DNA of 64,000 nucleotides from Gautieria morchelliformis (GCA_015179125.1 WHVA01000111.1:186001-250000), one strand, 5' to 3'; positions 12,177 to 23,139 are shown, counted from the first letter of the stretch. Notes: a model not told the origin generated them from the sequence alone. Program-made: numbers and translations.

Positions 12177-13279
12177 CGCGTGGTGCGGATGTCACTTGCA
12201 TCCAGATACACCTTGTCTCCAACTTGGTATTCCGGGGCAGGAACCCAGCGTTGGTTGTAGTACCTCGCCATGTCATCCTTGGCCTTCGCAAGGGCCGACT
12301 TGGCTTCCAAAAGGGTGGAGTCCATGCGGTCTCGGAACTCATTGACTGTCTCGAGTCGGGACTCTGCCTGGCGTGGCTCGAAGCCCATCCACGGGTGTCG
12401 TCCGGAGTCCAGCATGAAGGGAGTCTGTTGTGTGGCGGAATGTACATGGTTGTTGTATTGGAATTCCGCCAGTGGAAGTAACTCATCCCAGTCATCCTGC
12501 CTCTCATTGACAAAGAGGCGGAGATATTGCTCCAACTCCTGATTGACCCGTTCTGTCTGTCCGTCACCCTGCGGATGGTATGCTGTGGTGGTAGCCAGCT
12601 TTATGCCAAGCAGGCGGTAGAGCTCCCGAGTCAGTTCCACGACAAACTGCGGACCTCGGTCGGAAACGACTTGCTTTGGGAGCCCATGCAACTTCCAGAC
12701 ATGCGCAAGGAACAGGCGGGCCGGTCCGAGGGCCGTGATCGTTGTGTGCATCGGAATGAAGTGGGACACCTTGCTTACCGAGTCCACGATGTTCATGATC
12801 GCGTCATAGCCATGAGACTCTGGGAGTTCAACGATGAAGTCGACACTGATGGTGTCCCAGCGGGATTCAGGAATCGGGAGCGGAACAAGTTCTCCAACAG
12901 GCGGATGTCGTTGCGCTTTGGTTCGGAGACAAAGGTCACATGTCTTCACGTACTATCCAATGTAGCGGGACATCTGAGGCCACCAGTAATTCCAAGCCAC
13001 TAACTCCAGCGTCTTCCACCTGCCAGCATGCCCAGCGACCCATGTGTCATGGTGCTGGGACACGATGCGGTGGCGGAGGTCCGCCCCACCTGGAACATAG
13101 ACCTTGCCTCTAAAGTGGAGCAGTCCATCACGTTCCGACCATTCCGCTGCCCGTACAGACCATGAGTGCCTTTTCTGAAGTTCCTCCACCGCCTTCACCA
13201 CCAACTCCTCCTTCTCTCCATTCCGGTACTGCCTCCGGATGTCCTGGAGCATTTCCGCTTCTGCCCCAACCGTAGTCAC

Positions 13280-13741
13280 TGTAAGGGCAACCCTGGCTAG
13301 TTGTGGAGATCACACTACCACACAACTGACAAGGGGAAATCCAAAGTATGTATAAATGAACAGAGCATACAAGAGAGGGGATTCTCACCTGACAAGGGGA
13401 AATCCAAAGAGAAAAGTCTAAGGACCCCCAATGTCAGCGAGCCCGTATTATACTACGCTGCGCAGCCAGGGACAACACTTGGCACCCGCCATCAACCCTG
13501 CATCCCCCTGACCCTTGATCGACCCTTGATGCCACCTATTATGCGAGTCGCTTGATTTCCGACACTGTTCCGGGGCGGAAGTTGGAAATTGGAGTGGAAC
13601 TGGCAAGGCGAATGGAACTGGTGGAAGTTCTCCCAGAAGCGGAATCGTTCCCGGGAGCGGATGCGGAGATGGAATCGGAACCGGAAGCGGAGTCGGAAAT
13701 GGAGTCGGAACTGGAAATGGAAAACAGGGTGTCCCCTGACA
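13280..13741 (-). repeat. 3' LTR of copy A
   Basis: 462 bp with TG...CA ends. It lacks an 18-nt U3 unit present in the LTRs of copy C. It contains the stop codon of the pol frame at 13539. Confidence 0.93.
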
Positions 13742-16700
13742 TCACCCCCCCTCTAGCGTGCTGCGTCCTCGAAGCACGGGACACAAGGGATTGAAATGCC
13801 AGCGAGCGGATTCGGCGAGGGGCACCTGGATGTGTCCTATAGAACTCCCGGAGTTTGTCAGGAGCGGAAACATCTTGCTCCGGGACCCACGAATTCTCCT
13901 CGTACCCATACCCTTCCCATTTCACGAGGAATTGGAGTCGTCCTCGCACAAACCGGCTGTCTAGGATCCGTTCCACCACGTAGTGCTCTTCCCCATCTAC
14001 AATTTCTGGTGGAGGTGGCGGATGAGCCTTCCGACGTGGAATCGGGTCCTCAAGCATAGGGAGTAACTTCACCACGTTGAAGACGGGGTGGAGGCGGGAC
14101 ATGGACATCGGAAGTCGGAGGCGGTATGCATTCCGTCCAACCCTCCGCGTCACTGTGAAGGGCCCAAGGTAGCGGTGGGCAAGCTTCTGCGAAGGGCGTG
14201 TGGTGCGGATGTCACTTGCATCTAGGTACACCTTGTCTCCAACTTGGTACTCTGGGGCAGGAACCCGGCGTCGGTTGTAGTACCTTGCCATGTCATCCTT
14301 GGCCTTCGCAAGGGCCGACTTGGCTTCCGAAAGGGTGGAGTCCATGCGGTCTCGGAACTCATTGACCGTCTCGAGTCGGGACTCAGCCTGGCGTGGTTCG
14401 AAGCCCATCCGCGGGTGTCGTCCGGAGTCAAGCATGAAGGGAGTCTGTTGTGTGGCGGAATGGACATGGTTGTTGTATTGGAATTCCGCCAGCGGAAGTA
14501 ACTCATCCCAGTCATCCTGCCTCTCATTGACGAAGAGGCGGAGATATTGCTCTAACTCCTGATTGACCCGTTCCGTCTGTCCGTCACCCTGCGGATGGTA
14601 CGCTGTGGTGGTAGCCAGCTTTATGCCGAGCAGGCGGTAGAGCTCCCGAGTCAGTTCCGCGACAAACTGTGGACCTCGGTCGGAAACAACTTGCTTCGGG
14701 AGCCCATGCAACTTCCAGACATGTGTAAGGAACAGGCGGGCCGCTCCGAGGGCTGTGATCGTCGTGTGCGTCGGAATGAAGTGGGACACCTTGCTCACCG
14801 AATCCACGACGTTCATGATCGCGTCGTAGCCATGAGACTCTGGGAGTTCAACGATGAAGTCGACACTGATGGTGTCCCAGCGGGATTCGGGAATCGGGAG
14901 CGGAACAAGTTCTCCGACGGGCGGACGTCGTTGCGCTTTGGTTCGGAGACAAAGGTCACATGTCTTCACGTACTGTCCGATGTAGCGGGACATCTGAGGC
15001 CACCAGTAATTCCGAGCCACTAACTCCAGCGTCTTCCACCTGCCAGCATGCCCAGCGACCCGTGTGTCATGGTGCTGGGACACGATGCGACGGCGGAGGT
15101 CCGCCCCACCCGGAACATAGACCTTGCCTCTGAAGTGGAGCAGTCCATCACGTTCCGACCATTCCGCTGCCCGTACAGACCGTGAGTGCCCTTTCCGGAG
15201 TTCCTCCACTGCCTTCACCACCGACTCCTCCTTCTCTCCATTCCGGTACTGCCTCCGGATATCCCGGAGCATTTCCGCTTCCGCCCCAACTGCAGTTACT
15301 CCTTCTAGGGCACGGATTGCAAAGAGACTTGGGCGGAGCAGTGTCATATCCGCGTTGTCTCCACTTCCGCTTCCGTGATCCGCGCGGCGGGATAGGGCAT
15401 CGGGCTTGCCCATGGTGCGGCCGGGGCGGTGGTGGAGCATGAAGTCAAACCGGGACAGGTGTAGGGACCACCGTGCTTGTCGTCGGTTCAGCTTCTTAGA
15501 CGTGCGGAAATACTCGAGGTTCTTGTGGTCTGTCCAGATCTCAAAAGGGCATAGAGCACCCTCGAGGAAGTGTCGCCACTCTTCCAGCGCTCGGATGATT
15601 GCCAGCATCTCCTTGTCATGGATCTCGTAGTTCCGCTCGACCGGACTGAGACTCTTAGAGAAGAAGGCAATCGGATGCCACCCCCCACCTTCTTCCGATG
15701 ACTGTTGCGACAAGACCGCTCCGGTAGCTGCGTCGGAAGAATCCGCCTCCACTCGGTAAGGGCGAGAGTCGTCGGGAAAGATCAGGACCGGGGTGGAAGT
15801 GATCAGCTCTTTGAGTTTGTCAAAGGAGGCCCGTTCCGGCTCTCCCCACCGCCATTCAACCTCCTTCTTGGTGAGGTCGAAGAGGGCACGGGCGTGGCAG
15901 GAGAAGTCCTTGATGAACCGCCGGTAGAAATTGACAAACCCAATGAAGGACTGGACTTCCTTCTTGTTCCGCGGCACCGGCCAATCCGACACACTGGAAA
16001 CCTTGACGGGGTCCATTTCCACCTTTCCTTCCGACACGATCACCCCAAGATACTCTATCCGCGTCCGCTCAAATTCGCACTTTTCCGGCTTGAGACACAG
16101 GTTGTACTCCCGGAGTCGTTCCAGCACTCTCCGCACGACTTCCCGATGTTCGGACATTGTTTTTGTGAAGATGAGGATGTCATCGAGGTAGACGCAGACA
16201 ACCCCTTCTGCTATCATGTCACGGAAAATGTCATTCATCATTGTCTGGAACGTGGCAGGACTGTTGGTGAGGCCAAAGAACATGACCTGTGGCTCAAAGA
16301 GTCCTCGGTTGGTGCGGAATGCGGCCTTCCACTCATCTCCCTCCCGGATCCGGACATTATTGAAGCCCCAGCGGACATCCAGCTTGGTGAAGTACTTCGC
16401 CCCGCGGAGTTGTGTGATCAATTCGGAAATGAGCGGAATGGGGTACCGGTTCTTGATCGTGATCGCATTCAAGGCCCGGTAATCCTGCACAAGTCTGAGC
16501 GAGCCGTCCTTCTTCTTGATGAAGAACACCGGAGATGCCATGGGTGACTTGGAGGGGCGGATCCTCCCTGTACGGAGATTTTCCGCAAGGAATGCATCGA
16601 GCTCTACCTGCTCCTTGGGTGACAGCGGGTAGACCTTGCAGTTGGTGGGCTTCGACCCAGGCTCCAACTCGACGGCATGGTCCCACAGTTTCCGCGGAGG

Positions 16701-17663
16701 CAGGGCATCAAACGACTCTTTGGAGAAGACGTCCTCAAACTCCCGCAGGTACTCCGGAATTTCCGCCTCCACTCTATCATACCTCTTAGAGGCTTCAGCA
16801 AGGCGTTGCGAAATATTTCCGGTGGCGCGGATGTGTTCCGCCTCCGGCGGAAGGTTTACGTACAGCAAGCGCTCCCCTTCCGTCAGAGCGTCTTCCAGGC
16901 CGAGTCGGATGACGTCGGAATCGGAATCGGAATCGGAATTGGAAGTGGGATCCGGTTCAAATTCCGCTTCCGAGTCTTCTTCTGCAAGCAGTGGATGGGG
17001 GCCGGAACGACATGTCTGTATGAGCCGTTCGGTCTTCCGCTGCTCCTGGTGCTCCTTCCGCGCTTCCGACCGGCACATGTGACACTTGGCTGGACATCGA
17101 CTCATCAGTACCTTCCGAGTCTGCCAATTGATCTCCGGGTTGTGCTCTTGAAGCCAGGTAAACCCAAGGATGATGTCTTGCTTCCCCAGGCTGGTGACAG
17201 CGAAGGAAGTGCGTTCCGAGTGTCCATCGTAGCGGAGAATTGTGTCCACTATCTCCGTGATGGACCCTGCCTCATTGGGGCTTCCATCCACATTGAACAC
17301 CGGGATTGCACGTTGCAACTTCCGCGTCGTCAGTCGGTTCCGTTCCACATAGTCCCGGTCCATAAACTGACCAGTGGCCCCGCAATCGACAAGGGCGGGT
17401 CCGGATTTGACTTCCGCCGTATCTGTCGTCTGGATCTCTACCTTAATGACTAGTGACTTGGGGCCAGGGGTGGCAGCAACGACATAGCGCTTCGGAAGGC
17501 GTCTCTCCCAAGGGCGGATGCGGGATAGACGAGGTGTCGGATTTGGCTTTTGTGTGACTTTATCCGGTGGGTCTGTATGAAGTGAGGGGAGTCGGGGCTT
17601 TTCATTCTCTACTTCAAGACAGGCAAACCGGTTATGTACAGGCAGCAGGGGCACACATCTCAC
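13539..17663 (-). CDS. pol: Pol polyprotein of copy A (PR-RT-RH-IN-chromodomain)
   Basis: About 1374 residues. In order: aspartic protease (VDCGATGQFMDRDY, near residue 95); reverse transcriptase (VFFIKKKDGSLRLVQDYRAL, then catalytic YLDD); RNase H (VEADSSDAATGAVLS, IWTDHKNLEYF); integrase zinc region (HHDTRVAGHAGRW through CDLCL); integrase core (SVDF, SDRGPQF, HPQGDGQTERVNQ); GPY/F (RYLGPFTV); and chromodomain (YVVERILDSR...FLVKWEGYGYEENSWVP). The last 67 or so residues are Ser-rich and encoded by U3 of the 3' LTR. There is no ATG at the listed 5' end (GTG at 17663). The pol frame is -1 relative to gag and overlaps its end, so expression as a gag-pol frameshift product is likely. Confidence 0.93.
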   Translation of the reverse strand: MRCVPLLPVHNRFACLEVENEKPRLPSLHTDPPDKVTQKPNPTPRLSRIRPWERRLPKRYVVAATPGPKSLVIKVEIQTTDTAEVKSGPALVDCGATGQFMDRDYVERNRLTTRKLQRAIPVFNVDGSPNEAGSITEIVDTILRYDGHSERTSFAVTSLGKQDIILGFTWLQEHNPEINWQTRKVLMSRCPAKCHMCRSEARKEHQEQRKTERLIQTCRSGPHPLLAEEDSEAEFEPDPTSNSDSDSDSDVIRLGLEDALTEGERLLYVNLPPEAEHIRATGNISQRLAEASKRYDRVEAEIPEYLREFEDVFSKESFDALPPRKLWDHAVELEPGSKPTNCKVYPLSPKEQVELDAFLAENLRTGRIRPSKSPMASPVFFIKKKDGSLRLVQDYRALNAITIKNRYPIPLISELITQLRGAKYFTKLDVRWGFNNVRIREGDEWKAAFRTNRGLFEPQVMFFGLTNSPATFQTMMNDIFRDMIAEGVVCVYLDDILIFTKTMSEHREVVRRVLERLREYNLCLKPEKCEFERTRIEYLGVIVSEGKVEMDPVKVSSVSDWPVPRNKKEVQSFIGFVNFYRRFIKDFSCHARALFDLTKKEVEWRWGEPERASFDKLKELITSTPVLIFPDDSRPYRVEADSSDAATGAVLSQQSSEEGGGWHPIAFFSKSLSPVERNYEIHDKEMLAIIRALEEWRHFLEGALCPFEIWTDHKNLEYFRTSKKLNRRQARWSLHLSRFDFMLHHRPGRTMGKPDALSRRADHGSGSGDNADMTLLRPSLFAIRALEGVTAVGAEAEMLRDIRRQYRNGEKEESVVKAVEELRKGHSRSVRAAEWSERDGLLHFRGKVYVPGGADLRRRIVSQHHDTRVAGHAGRWKTLELVARNYWWPQMSRYIGQYVKTCDLCLRTKAQRRPPVGELVPLPIPESRWDTISVDFIVELPESHGYDAIMNVVDSVSKVSHFIPTHTTITALGAARLFLTHVWKLHGLPKQVVSDRGPQFVAELTRELYRLLGIKLATTTAYHPQGDGQTERVNQELEQYLRLFVNERQDDWDELLPLAEFQYNNHVHSATQQTPFMLDSGRHPRMGFEPRQAESRLETVNEFRDRMDSTLSEAKSALAKAKDDMARYYNRRRVPAPEYQVGDKVYLDASDIRTTRPSQKLAHRYLGPFTVTRRVGRNAYRLRLPMSMSRLHPVFNVVKLLPMLEDPIPRRKAHPPPPPEIVDGEEHYVVERILDSRFVRGRLQFLVKWEGYGYEENSWVPEQDVSAPDKLREFYRTHPGAPRRIRSLAFQSLVSRASRTQHARGGVMSGDTLFSISSSDSISDSASGSDSISASAPGNDSASGRTSTSSIRLASSTPISNFRPGTVSEIKRLA

Positions 17664-18835
17664 CCGCTGCGCGTCACAAAATCCGACGCATCTTCCGCTT
17701 CCGATGAGCCATGTTCCGCATTTTCGGAAACTCCTTCCGCAGTAGGCACTCTGCTTATGTCCGCAAGTGCGAGGAACTCTGGAAGGAGCTCGAGTTTCTC
17801 CTCTGTGGTCATAAGCCGGATGTCAAATGCTTGGGGGCACTCGCGGGCATAGTGGCCTGGTTGTTGACATCGGAAGCAGGTGATAGTTCCGCGGCCTTTT
17901 CCGCGCATGCGGTCAACATCCATCGGGGCAGGGCCACTCTTCGAGGGAGGAGGGCTATGGTTCCTAATAGGAGTGGGCGGAGAAAGCGTCGGAAATACTT
18001 TCCGCATGGGAATGAATGCGCTTCTGGATTTTGGCACAGGTGGAGTAGGACGAGTGGAACTGCGCGTCATATTCCGGCTCGTCTCCACGAAGGCCTCATT
18101 TGCTTCCCTGTTCCGGGACACCCTCTGTGCAGCTTGGTACCACCCTTCCGGGTCATCAAAGTCCGGAGCTCCATCCCCAAGCAGCGCAACTTGGTTCTGG
18201 AGCGTCGGATCGAGTCCTCGTCGGAATTTGATGACGATCGTCTTGTCGTCATCATACTCCGCAAGGTCGATGAGCTCCTGGAAGCGATCGATATAGTCAT
18301 CGACCGGATCCTCGGCCTGGTACCAGCTGGTCCCCTCAAGCTTCGTAAGGGCTGCGAGCTGCTCATTTTTTGGGCAGAACTGGTCGGAAAATGTTTTCTC
18401 GAAGGCGTCCCAGTCTCGGAAGTAGTTCCCCTTGCCCTTTGCTTCATGTCGGATCACCTTGTTTGCAAAACGGGATGCGCGGTCCGACTTGAAAAAGGAC
18501 AATGCCCAGTGAATCCGAGCCTGGTCGTTCGGAAAGAGGTCTCCGACAATTGCGAAGTAGATGCTGCATGTGTTGAAGAATGCGCGTCCCTTCTCCCGAT
18601 CTCCGTCAAAGTCCGCCGGAGTTGCGGGTTTGACCTTTGCTAACTTCGCGGACTTTCTCTCCTCCGCTAGTTCCGCTTTTCCGAAATCCGGATCATCCAA
18701 CATTTCATTTCCACCACCTTGTGGAATATCTAACTTAGCCAAAATCGCTTGTAAGGCTGTTTCAATCGCGTCAGTCTTCATCCGGTTCCGCGTCAATTCC
18801 TCCTCCATATTCCGAAGACGATCGTCCGGATCCAT
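17660..18835 (-). CDS. gag: Gag of copy A
   Basis: 391 residues starting MDPDDRLRNMEEEL. The N-terminal region is probably coiled coil. A capsid-like middle follows (ADFDGDREKGRAFFNTC, RIHWALSFFKSDRASRFA, YIDRFQELIDLAEYDDD), then a Pro-rich linker and one zinc knuckle, C-X2-C-X4-H-X4-C (CFRCQQPGHYAREC). The ATG start is set by homology with copies B and C. The frame also runs upstream toward the LTR without an ATG. Confidence 0.92.
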   Translation of the reverse strand: MDPDDRLRNMEEELTRNRMKTDAIETALQAILAKLDIPQGGGNEMLDDPDFGKAELAEERKSAKLAKVKPATPADFDGDREKGRAFFNTCSIYFAIVGDLFPNDQARIHWALSFFKSDRASRFANKVIRHEAKGKGNYFRDWDAFEKTFSDQFCPKNEQLAALTKLEGTSWYQAEDPVDDYIDRFQELIDLAEYDDDKTIVIKFRRGLDPTLQNQVALLGDGAPDFDDPEGWYQAAQRVSRNREANEAFVETSRNMTRSSTRPTPPVPKSRSAFIPMRKVFPTLSPPTPIRNHSPPPSKSGPAPMDVDRMRGKGRGTITCFRCQQPGHYARECPQAFDIRLMTTEEKLELLPEFLALADISRVPTAEGVSENAEHGSSEAEDASDFVTRSG

Positions 18836-19010
18836 GTCGGAAGGAGAAATGTGGGACGGGATTTCCGGGGTTGGGAGCTCGACGTAAGAAGAAGGGCTGT
18901 CGTACGCTGTGTGTGCGGAAGAGGTTGCGATCTCCGAGTCGCTGTCTCCGATTCCGAACGCACCTATGGCGGCTGCGACACGCAGTACGACCGCCGGTCC
19001 TCTATGGGAG

Positions 19011-19020
19011 AGACTTTTCT
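19011..19020 (-). promoter_or_regulatory. Self-priming primer-binding site of copy A
   Basis: Two bases inside the 5' LTR the minus strand reads AGAAAAGTCT, the exact complement of AGACTTTTCT. That decamer lies in the LTR 33 nt after the start of its TATA box. There is no TGG expected of a tRNA-primed site at this position. Confidence 0.65.
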
Positions 19021-19022
19021 AC

Positions 19023-19484
19023 TGTAAGGGCAACCCTGGCTAGTTGTGGAGATCACACTACCACACAACTGACAAGGGGAAATCCAAAGTATGTATAAAT
19101 GAACAGAGCATACAAGAGAGGGGATTCTCACCTGACAAGGGGAAATCCAAAGAGAAAAGTCTAAGGACCCCCAATGTCAGCGAGCCCGTATTATACTACG
19201 CTGCGCAGCCAGGGACAACACTTGGCACCCGCCATCAACCCTGCATCCCCCTGACCCTTGATCGACCCTTGATGCCACCTATTATGCGAGTCGCTTGATT
19301 TCCGACACTGTTCCGGGGCGGAAGTCGGAAATTGGAGTGGAACTGGCAAGGCGAATGGAACTGGTGGAAGTTCTCCCAGAAGCGGAATCGTTCCCGGGAG
19401 CGGATGCGGAGATGGAATCGGAACCGGAAGCGGAGTCGGAAATGGAGTCGGAACTGGAAATGGAAAACAGGGTGTCCCCTGACA
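19023..19484 (-). repeat. 5' LTR of copy A
   Basis: 462 bp, TG...CA, abutting the target duplication GTCAC at 19485. It carries the TATAATA box and the predicted RNA start described for the family. Confidence 0.93.
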
Positions 19485-21788
19485 GTCACTCCTTCGAGAG
19501 CGCGGATTGCAAAGAGACTTGGGCGGAGCAGTGTCATATCAGCGTTGTCTCCACTTCCACTTCCATGGTCCGCACGGCGGGATAGGGCATCGGGGAGGTG
19601 GTGGAGCATAAAGTCAAACCGGGACAGGTGTAGGGACCACTGTGCGGAAGTACTCGAGGTTCTTGTGGTCTGTCCAGATCTCAAACGGGCACAGAGCACC
19701 TTCGAGGAAGTGTCACCACTCCTCCAGCGCTCGGATGATTGCCAGCATCTCCTTGTCATGGATCTCATAGTTCCGCTCGACCGGACTAAGGCTTTTAGAG
19801 AAAAAGGCAATCGGATGCCACCCCCCACCATCTTCCGATGACTGTTGTGACAAGACCGCTCCGGTAGCTGTGTCGGAAGAATCCGCCTTGACTCGATAAG
19901 GGTGAGAGTCATCGGGAAAGATCAGGACTGGGGCAGAAGTGATCAGCTCCTTGAGTTTGTCAAAGGAGGCCTGTTCCGGCTCTCCCCACCGCCATTCAAC
20001 CTCCTTCTTGGTGAGGTCGAAGAGGGCACGGGCGTGGCAGGAGAAGTCCTTGATGAACCGCCGGTAGAAATTGACAAACCCAATGAAGGACTGGACCTCC
20101 TTCTTGTTCCGCGGCACAGGCCAATCCGATACACCGGAAACTTTGACCAGGTCCATTTCCACCCTTCCCTCCGACACAATCACCCCAAGATACTCTATCC
20201 GCGTCCTCTCAAATTCGCACTTTTCCGACTTGAGACACAGGTTGTACTCCCGGAGCCATTCCAGCACTCTCCGCACGACTTCCCGATGTTCTGACATTGT
20301 TTTTGTGAAGATGAGGATGTCATTGAGGTAGACACAGACAACCCCTTCCGCTATCATGTCACGGAAGATGTCATTCATCATCGTCTGGAACATGGCAGGA
20401 CTGTTGGTGAGGCCAAAGAACATGACCTGTGGCTCAAAGAGTCCTCGGTTGGTGCGGAATGCGGCCTTCCACTCGTCCCCCTCCCGGATCTGAACATTAT
20501 TGAAGCCCCAGCGGACATCCAGGTACCTTGCCCCATGGAGTTGTGTGATCAGTTCGTAAATGAGTGGAATGGGGTACCGGTTCTTGATCGTGATCGCATT
20601 CAAGGCCCGGTAATCCTGCACAAGTCTGAGCGAGCCGTCCTTCTTCTTGATGAAGAACACCGGAGATGCCATGGGTGACTTGGAGGGGCAGATCCTCCCT
20701 GTATGGAGGTTTTCTGCAAGGAATGCATCGAGCTCTACCTGCTCCTTGGGTGACAGCGGGTAGACTTTGCAGTTGGTGGGCTTTGACCCAGGCTCCAACT
20801 CGATGGCATGGTCCCACAGCTTTCGTGGAGGTAGGGCATCAAATGACTCCTTGGCAAAGACATCCTTGAACTCCCGCAGGTACTCCGGAATTTCCACCTC
20901 CACTTTATCATGCTTCTTGGAGGCTTCAGCAAGGCGTTGCGAAATATTTCCGGTGGCACGGATGTGTTCCGCTTCCGGTGGAAGGTTTACGTACAGTAAG
21001 CACTCCCCCTCCACCAGAGTCTCTTCCGGGCTGAGTCGGATGACGTTGGAGTCGGAATCGGAATCGGAATTGAATGTGGGAGCCGGTTCAAATTCCGCTT
21101 CTGAGCCTTCTTCTGCAAGCAGTGGATGGGCCAGAACGACATGTCTGTATGAGCCGTTCGGTCTTCCGCTGCTCCTGGCGCTCCTTCCGCACTTCCGATC
21201 GGCACATGTGACACTTGGCTGGGCACCGACTCATCAGCACCTTCCGAGTCTGCCAATCAATCTCTGGGTTGTGCTCCTGGAGCCAGGTAAACCCGAGGAT
21301 GATGTCTTGCTTCCCCAGGCTGGTGACTGCAAAGGAAGTGCGTTCTGTGTGTCCATCATAGTGGAGAATTGTGTCTACTATCTCCGTGATGGACCCTGCC
21401 TCGTTGGGGCTTCCATCTACATTGAACACCGGGATTGCACGTTGCAACTTCCGCGTGGTCAGTCGGTTCCGTTCCACATAGTCCCGGTCCATAAACTGAC
21501 CAGTGGCCCCGCAATCGACAAGGGTGGGTCCGGATTTGACTTCCGCAGTATCTGTTGTCTGGATCTCCACCTTAATGACTAGTGACTTGGGGCCAGGGGT
21601 GGAAGCAACAACATAGCGCTTCGGGAGGCGTCTCTCCCAAGGGTGGGTGCGAGGTGGATGGGGTGTTGGATTTGGTTTTTGTGTGACTTTATCCGGTGGG
21701 TCTGCACGAAGTGAAGGGAGTGGGGGCTTTTCATTCTCTACTTCAAGACAGGCAAACCGGTTATGTACAGGCAGCAGGGGCACACATC

Positions 21789-22964
21789 TCACCCGCTGTG
21801 CGTCACAAAATCCGACGCATCTTCCGCTTCCGATGTACCATGTTCCGCATTTTCGCAAATTTCTTCCGCAGTGGGCACTCCACTTATGTCCGCAAATGCG
21901 AGGAACTCTAGAAGGAGCTCGAGTTTCTCCTCCATGGTCATAAGCCGGATGTCAAAGGCTTGGGGGCACTTGCGGGCATAGTGGCCTGGTTGTCGGCATC
22001 GGAAGCAGGTGATGGTTCCGTGGCCTTTTCCGCGCATGCGGTCAACATCCATCGGGGCAGGGCCACTCTTCGAGGGAGGAGGGCTATGGTTCCTAATAGG
22101 AGCAGGCGGAGCAACCGTCGGAAATATTTTCCGTGTGGGAATGAATGCACTTCCAGGTTTTGGCATAGGTGGAGTAGGACAAGTGGAACTGCGTGTCATG
22201 TTCTGGTTTGTCTCCACGAAGGCCTCATTTGCTTCCCTGTTCCGGGACACCCTCTGCGCAGCTTGGTACCACCCTTCCGGGTCATCGAAATCTGGAGCTC
22301 CATCCCCAAGCAGCGCGACTTGGTTCTGGAGTGTCGGATCAAGTCCTTGTCGGAATTTGATGACGATCGTCTTGTCGTCGTCATACTCCGCAAGGTCGAT
22401 GAGGTCCTGGAACCGATCGATGTAGTCATCGACCAGATCCTTGGCCTGGTACCAGCTTGTCCCCTCAAGCTTCGTAAAGGCTGTGAGCTGCTCGTTTTTC
22501 GGGCAGAACTGGTCAGAAAATGTTTTCTTGAAGGCGTCCCAGTCCCGGAAGTAGTTTCCCTTGCCCTTTGCTTCATGTCGGATCACCTTGTTTGCAAAAC
22601 GGGCTGCGCGGTCTGACTTGAAAAAGGACAATGCCCAGTGAATCCGAGCCTGGTCGTTCGGAAAGAGGTCTCCGACAATTGCGAAGTAGATGCCGCATGT
22701 GTTGAAGAACACGTGTCCCTTCTCCCGATCTCCGTCAAAGTCCACCGGAGTTGCAGGTTTGACCTTTGCTAACTTCGCGGACATCCTCTCTTCCGCTGCT
22801 TCCGCTTTTCCGAAATCCGGATCATCCAGCATTTCATTTCCACCACTTTGTGGAATATCTAACTTAGCCAAAATCGCTTGTAAGGCTGTTTCAATCGCGT
22901 CAGTCTTCATCCGGTTCCGCGTCAATTCCTCCTCCATATTCCGAAGACGATCGTCCGGATCCAT
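21789..22964 (-). CDS. gag: Gag of copy B (open)
   Basis: 391 residues from MDPDDRLRNMEEEL to FVTHSG, the same length as the gag of A and C, with an intact zinc knuckle (CFRCRQPGHYARKC). It differs from A and C at many residues but has no stop or frameshift, although the pol of this copy is destroyed. Confidence 0.88.
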   Translation of the reverse strand: MDPDDRLRNMEEELTRNRMKTDAIETALQAILAKLDIPQSGGNEMLDDPDFGKAEAAEERMSAKLAKVKPATPVDFDGDREKGHVFFNTCGIYFAIVGDLFPNDQARIHWALSFFKSDRAARFANKVIRHEAKGKGNYFRDWDAFKKTFSDQFCPKNEQLTAFTKLEGTSWYQAKDLVDDYIDRFQDLIDLAEYDDDKTIVIKFRQGLDPTLQNQVALLGDGAPDFDDPEGWYQAAQRVSRNREANEAFVETNQNMTRSSTCPTPPMPKPGSAFIPTRKIFPTVAPPAPIRNHSPPPSKSGPAPMDVDRMRGKGHGTITCFRCRQPGHYARKCPQAFDIRLMTMEEKLELLLEFLAFADISGVPTAEEICENAEHGTSEAEDASDFVTHSG

Positions 22965-23139
22965 GTCAGAAGGAGAAATATGGGACAGGATTTCTGGGGT
23001 TGGGAGCTCGATGTAAGAAGAGGAGCTGTCGTACACTGTGTGTGCGGAAGAGGTCGCGATCTCTGAGTCGCTGTCTCCGATTCCGAACGCACCTATGGCG
23101 AATGCAACGCACAGTACGACCGCCGGTCCTCTAGGGAAG

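Larger units (their letters stand above)
13280..19484 (-). mobile_element. Ty3/gypsy chromovirus copy A, complete, nested in copy B
   Basis: 6205 bp. The LTRs at 13280-13741 and 19023-19484 are both 462 bp, and by eye I found one difference (T/C in GGAAGTTGG). Perfect target duplication GTCAC (13275-13279 and 19485-19489). Both gag and pol are open. Near-identical LTRs and intact ORFs indicate a very recent insertion into the integrase/RNase H region of B. The element is likely to be mobile. Confidence 0.95.
11034..21858 (-). pseudogene. Pol of copy B, disrupted
   Basis: Pieces in element order: protease (DCGATGQFMDRDY) to about 21088; RT/RNase H 21014-19713; then, beyond element A, the integrase zinc region and core 13279-12177; then, beyond the solo LTR, GPY/F, chromodomain and tail 11726-11034. 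Defects: a frame break between 21088 and 21014; the RT catalytic box reads YLND instead of YLDD (about 20324-20340); three residues (FTK) are missing before LDVRWGF; deletions occur in the RNase H/connection region near 19590-19650; and there are two insertions. It cannot give a functional polyprotein. Confidence 0.88.

Noticed and set aside
13552..22425. Many plus-strand ORFs of 60-310 codons across elements A and B (repeated at 44430-49780)
   Set aside because: They are antisense or frame-shifted shadows of gag and pol, recurring identically in each copy, with no independent motifs.
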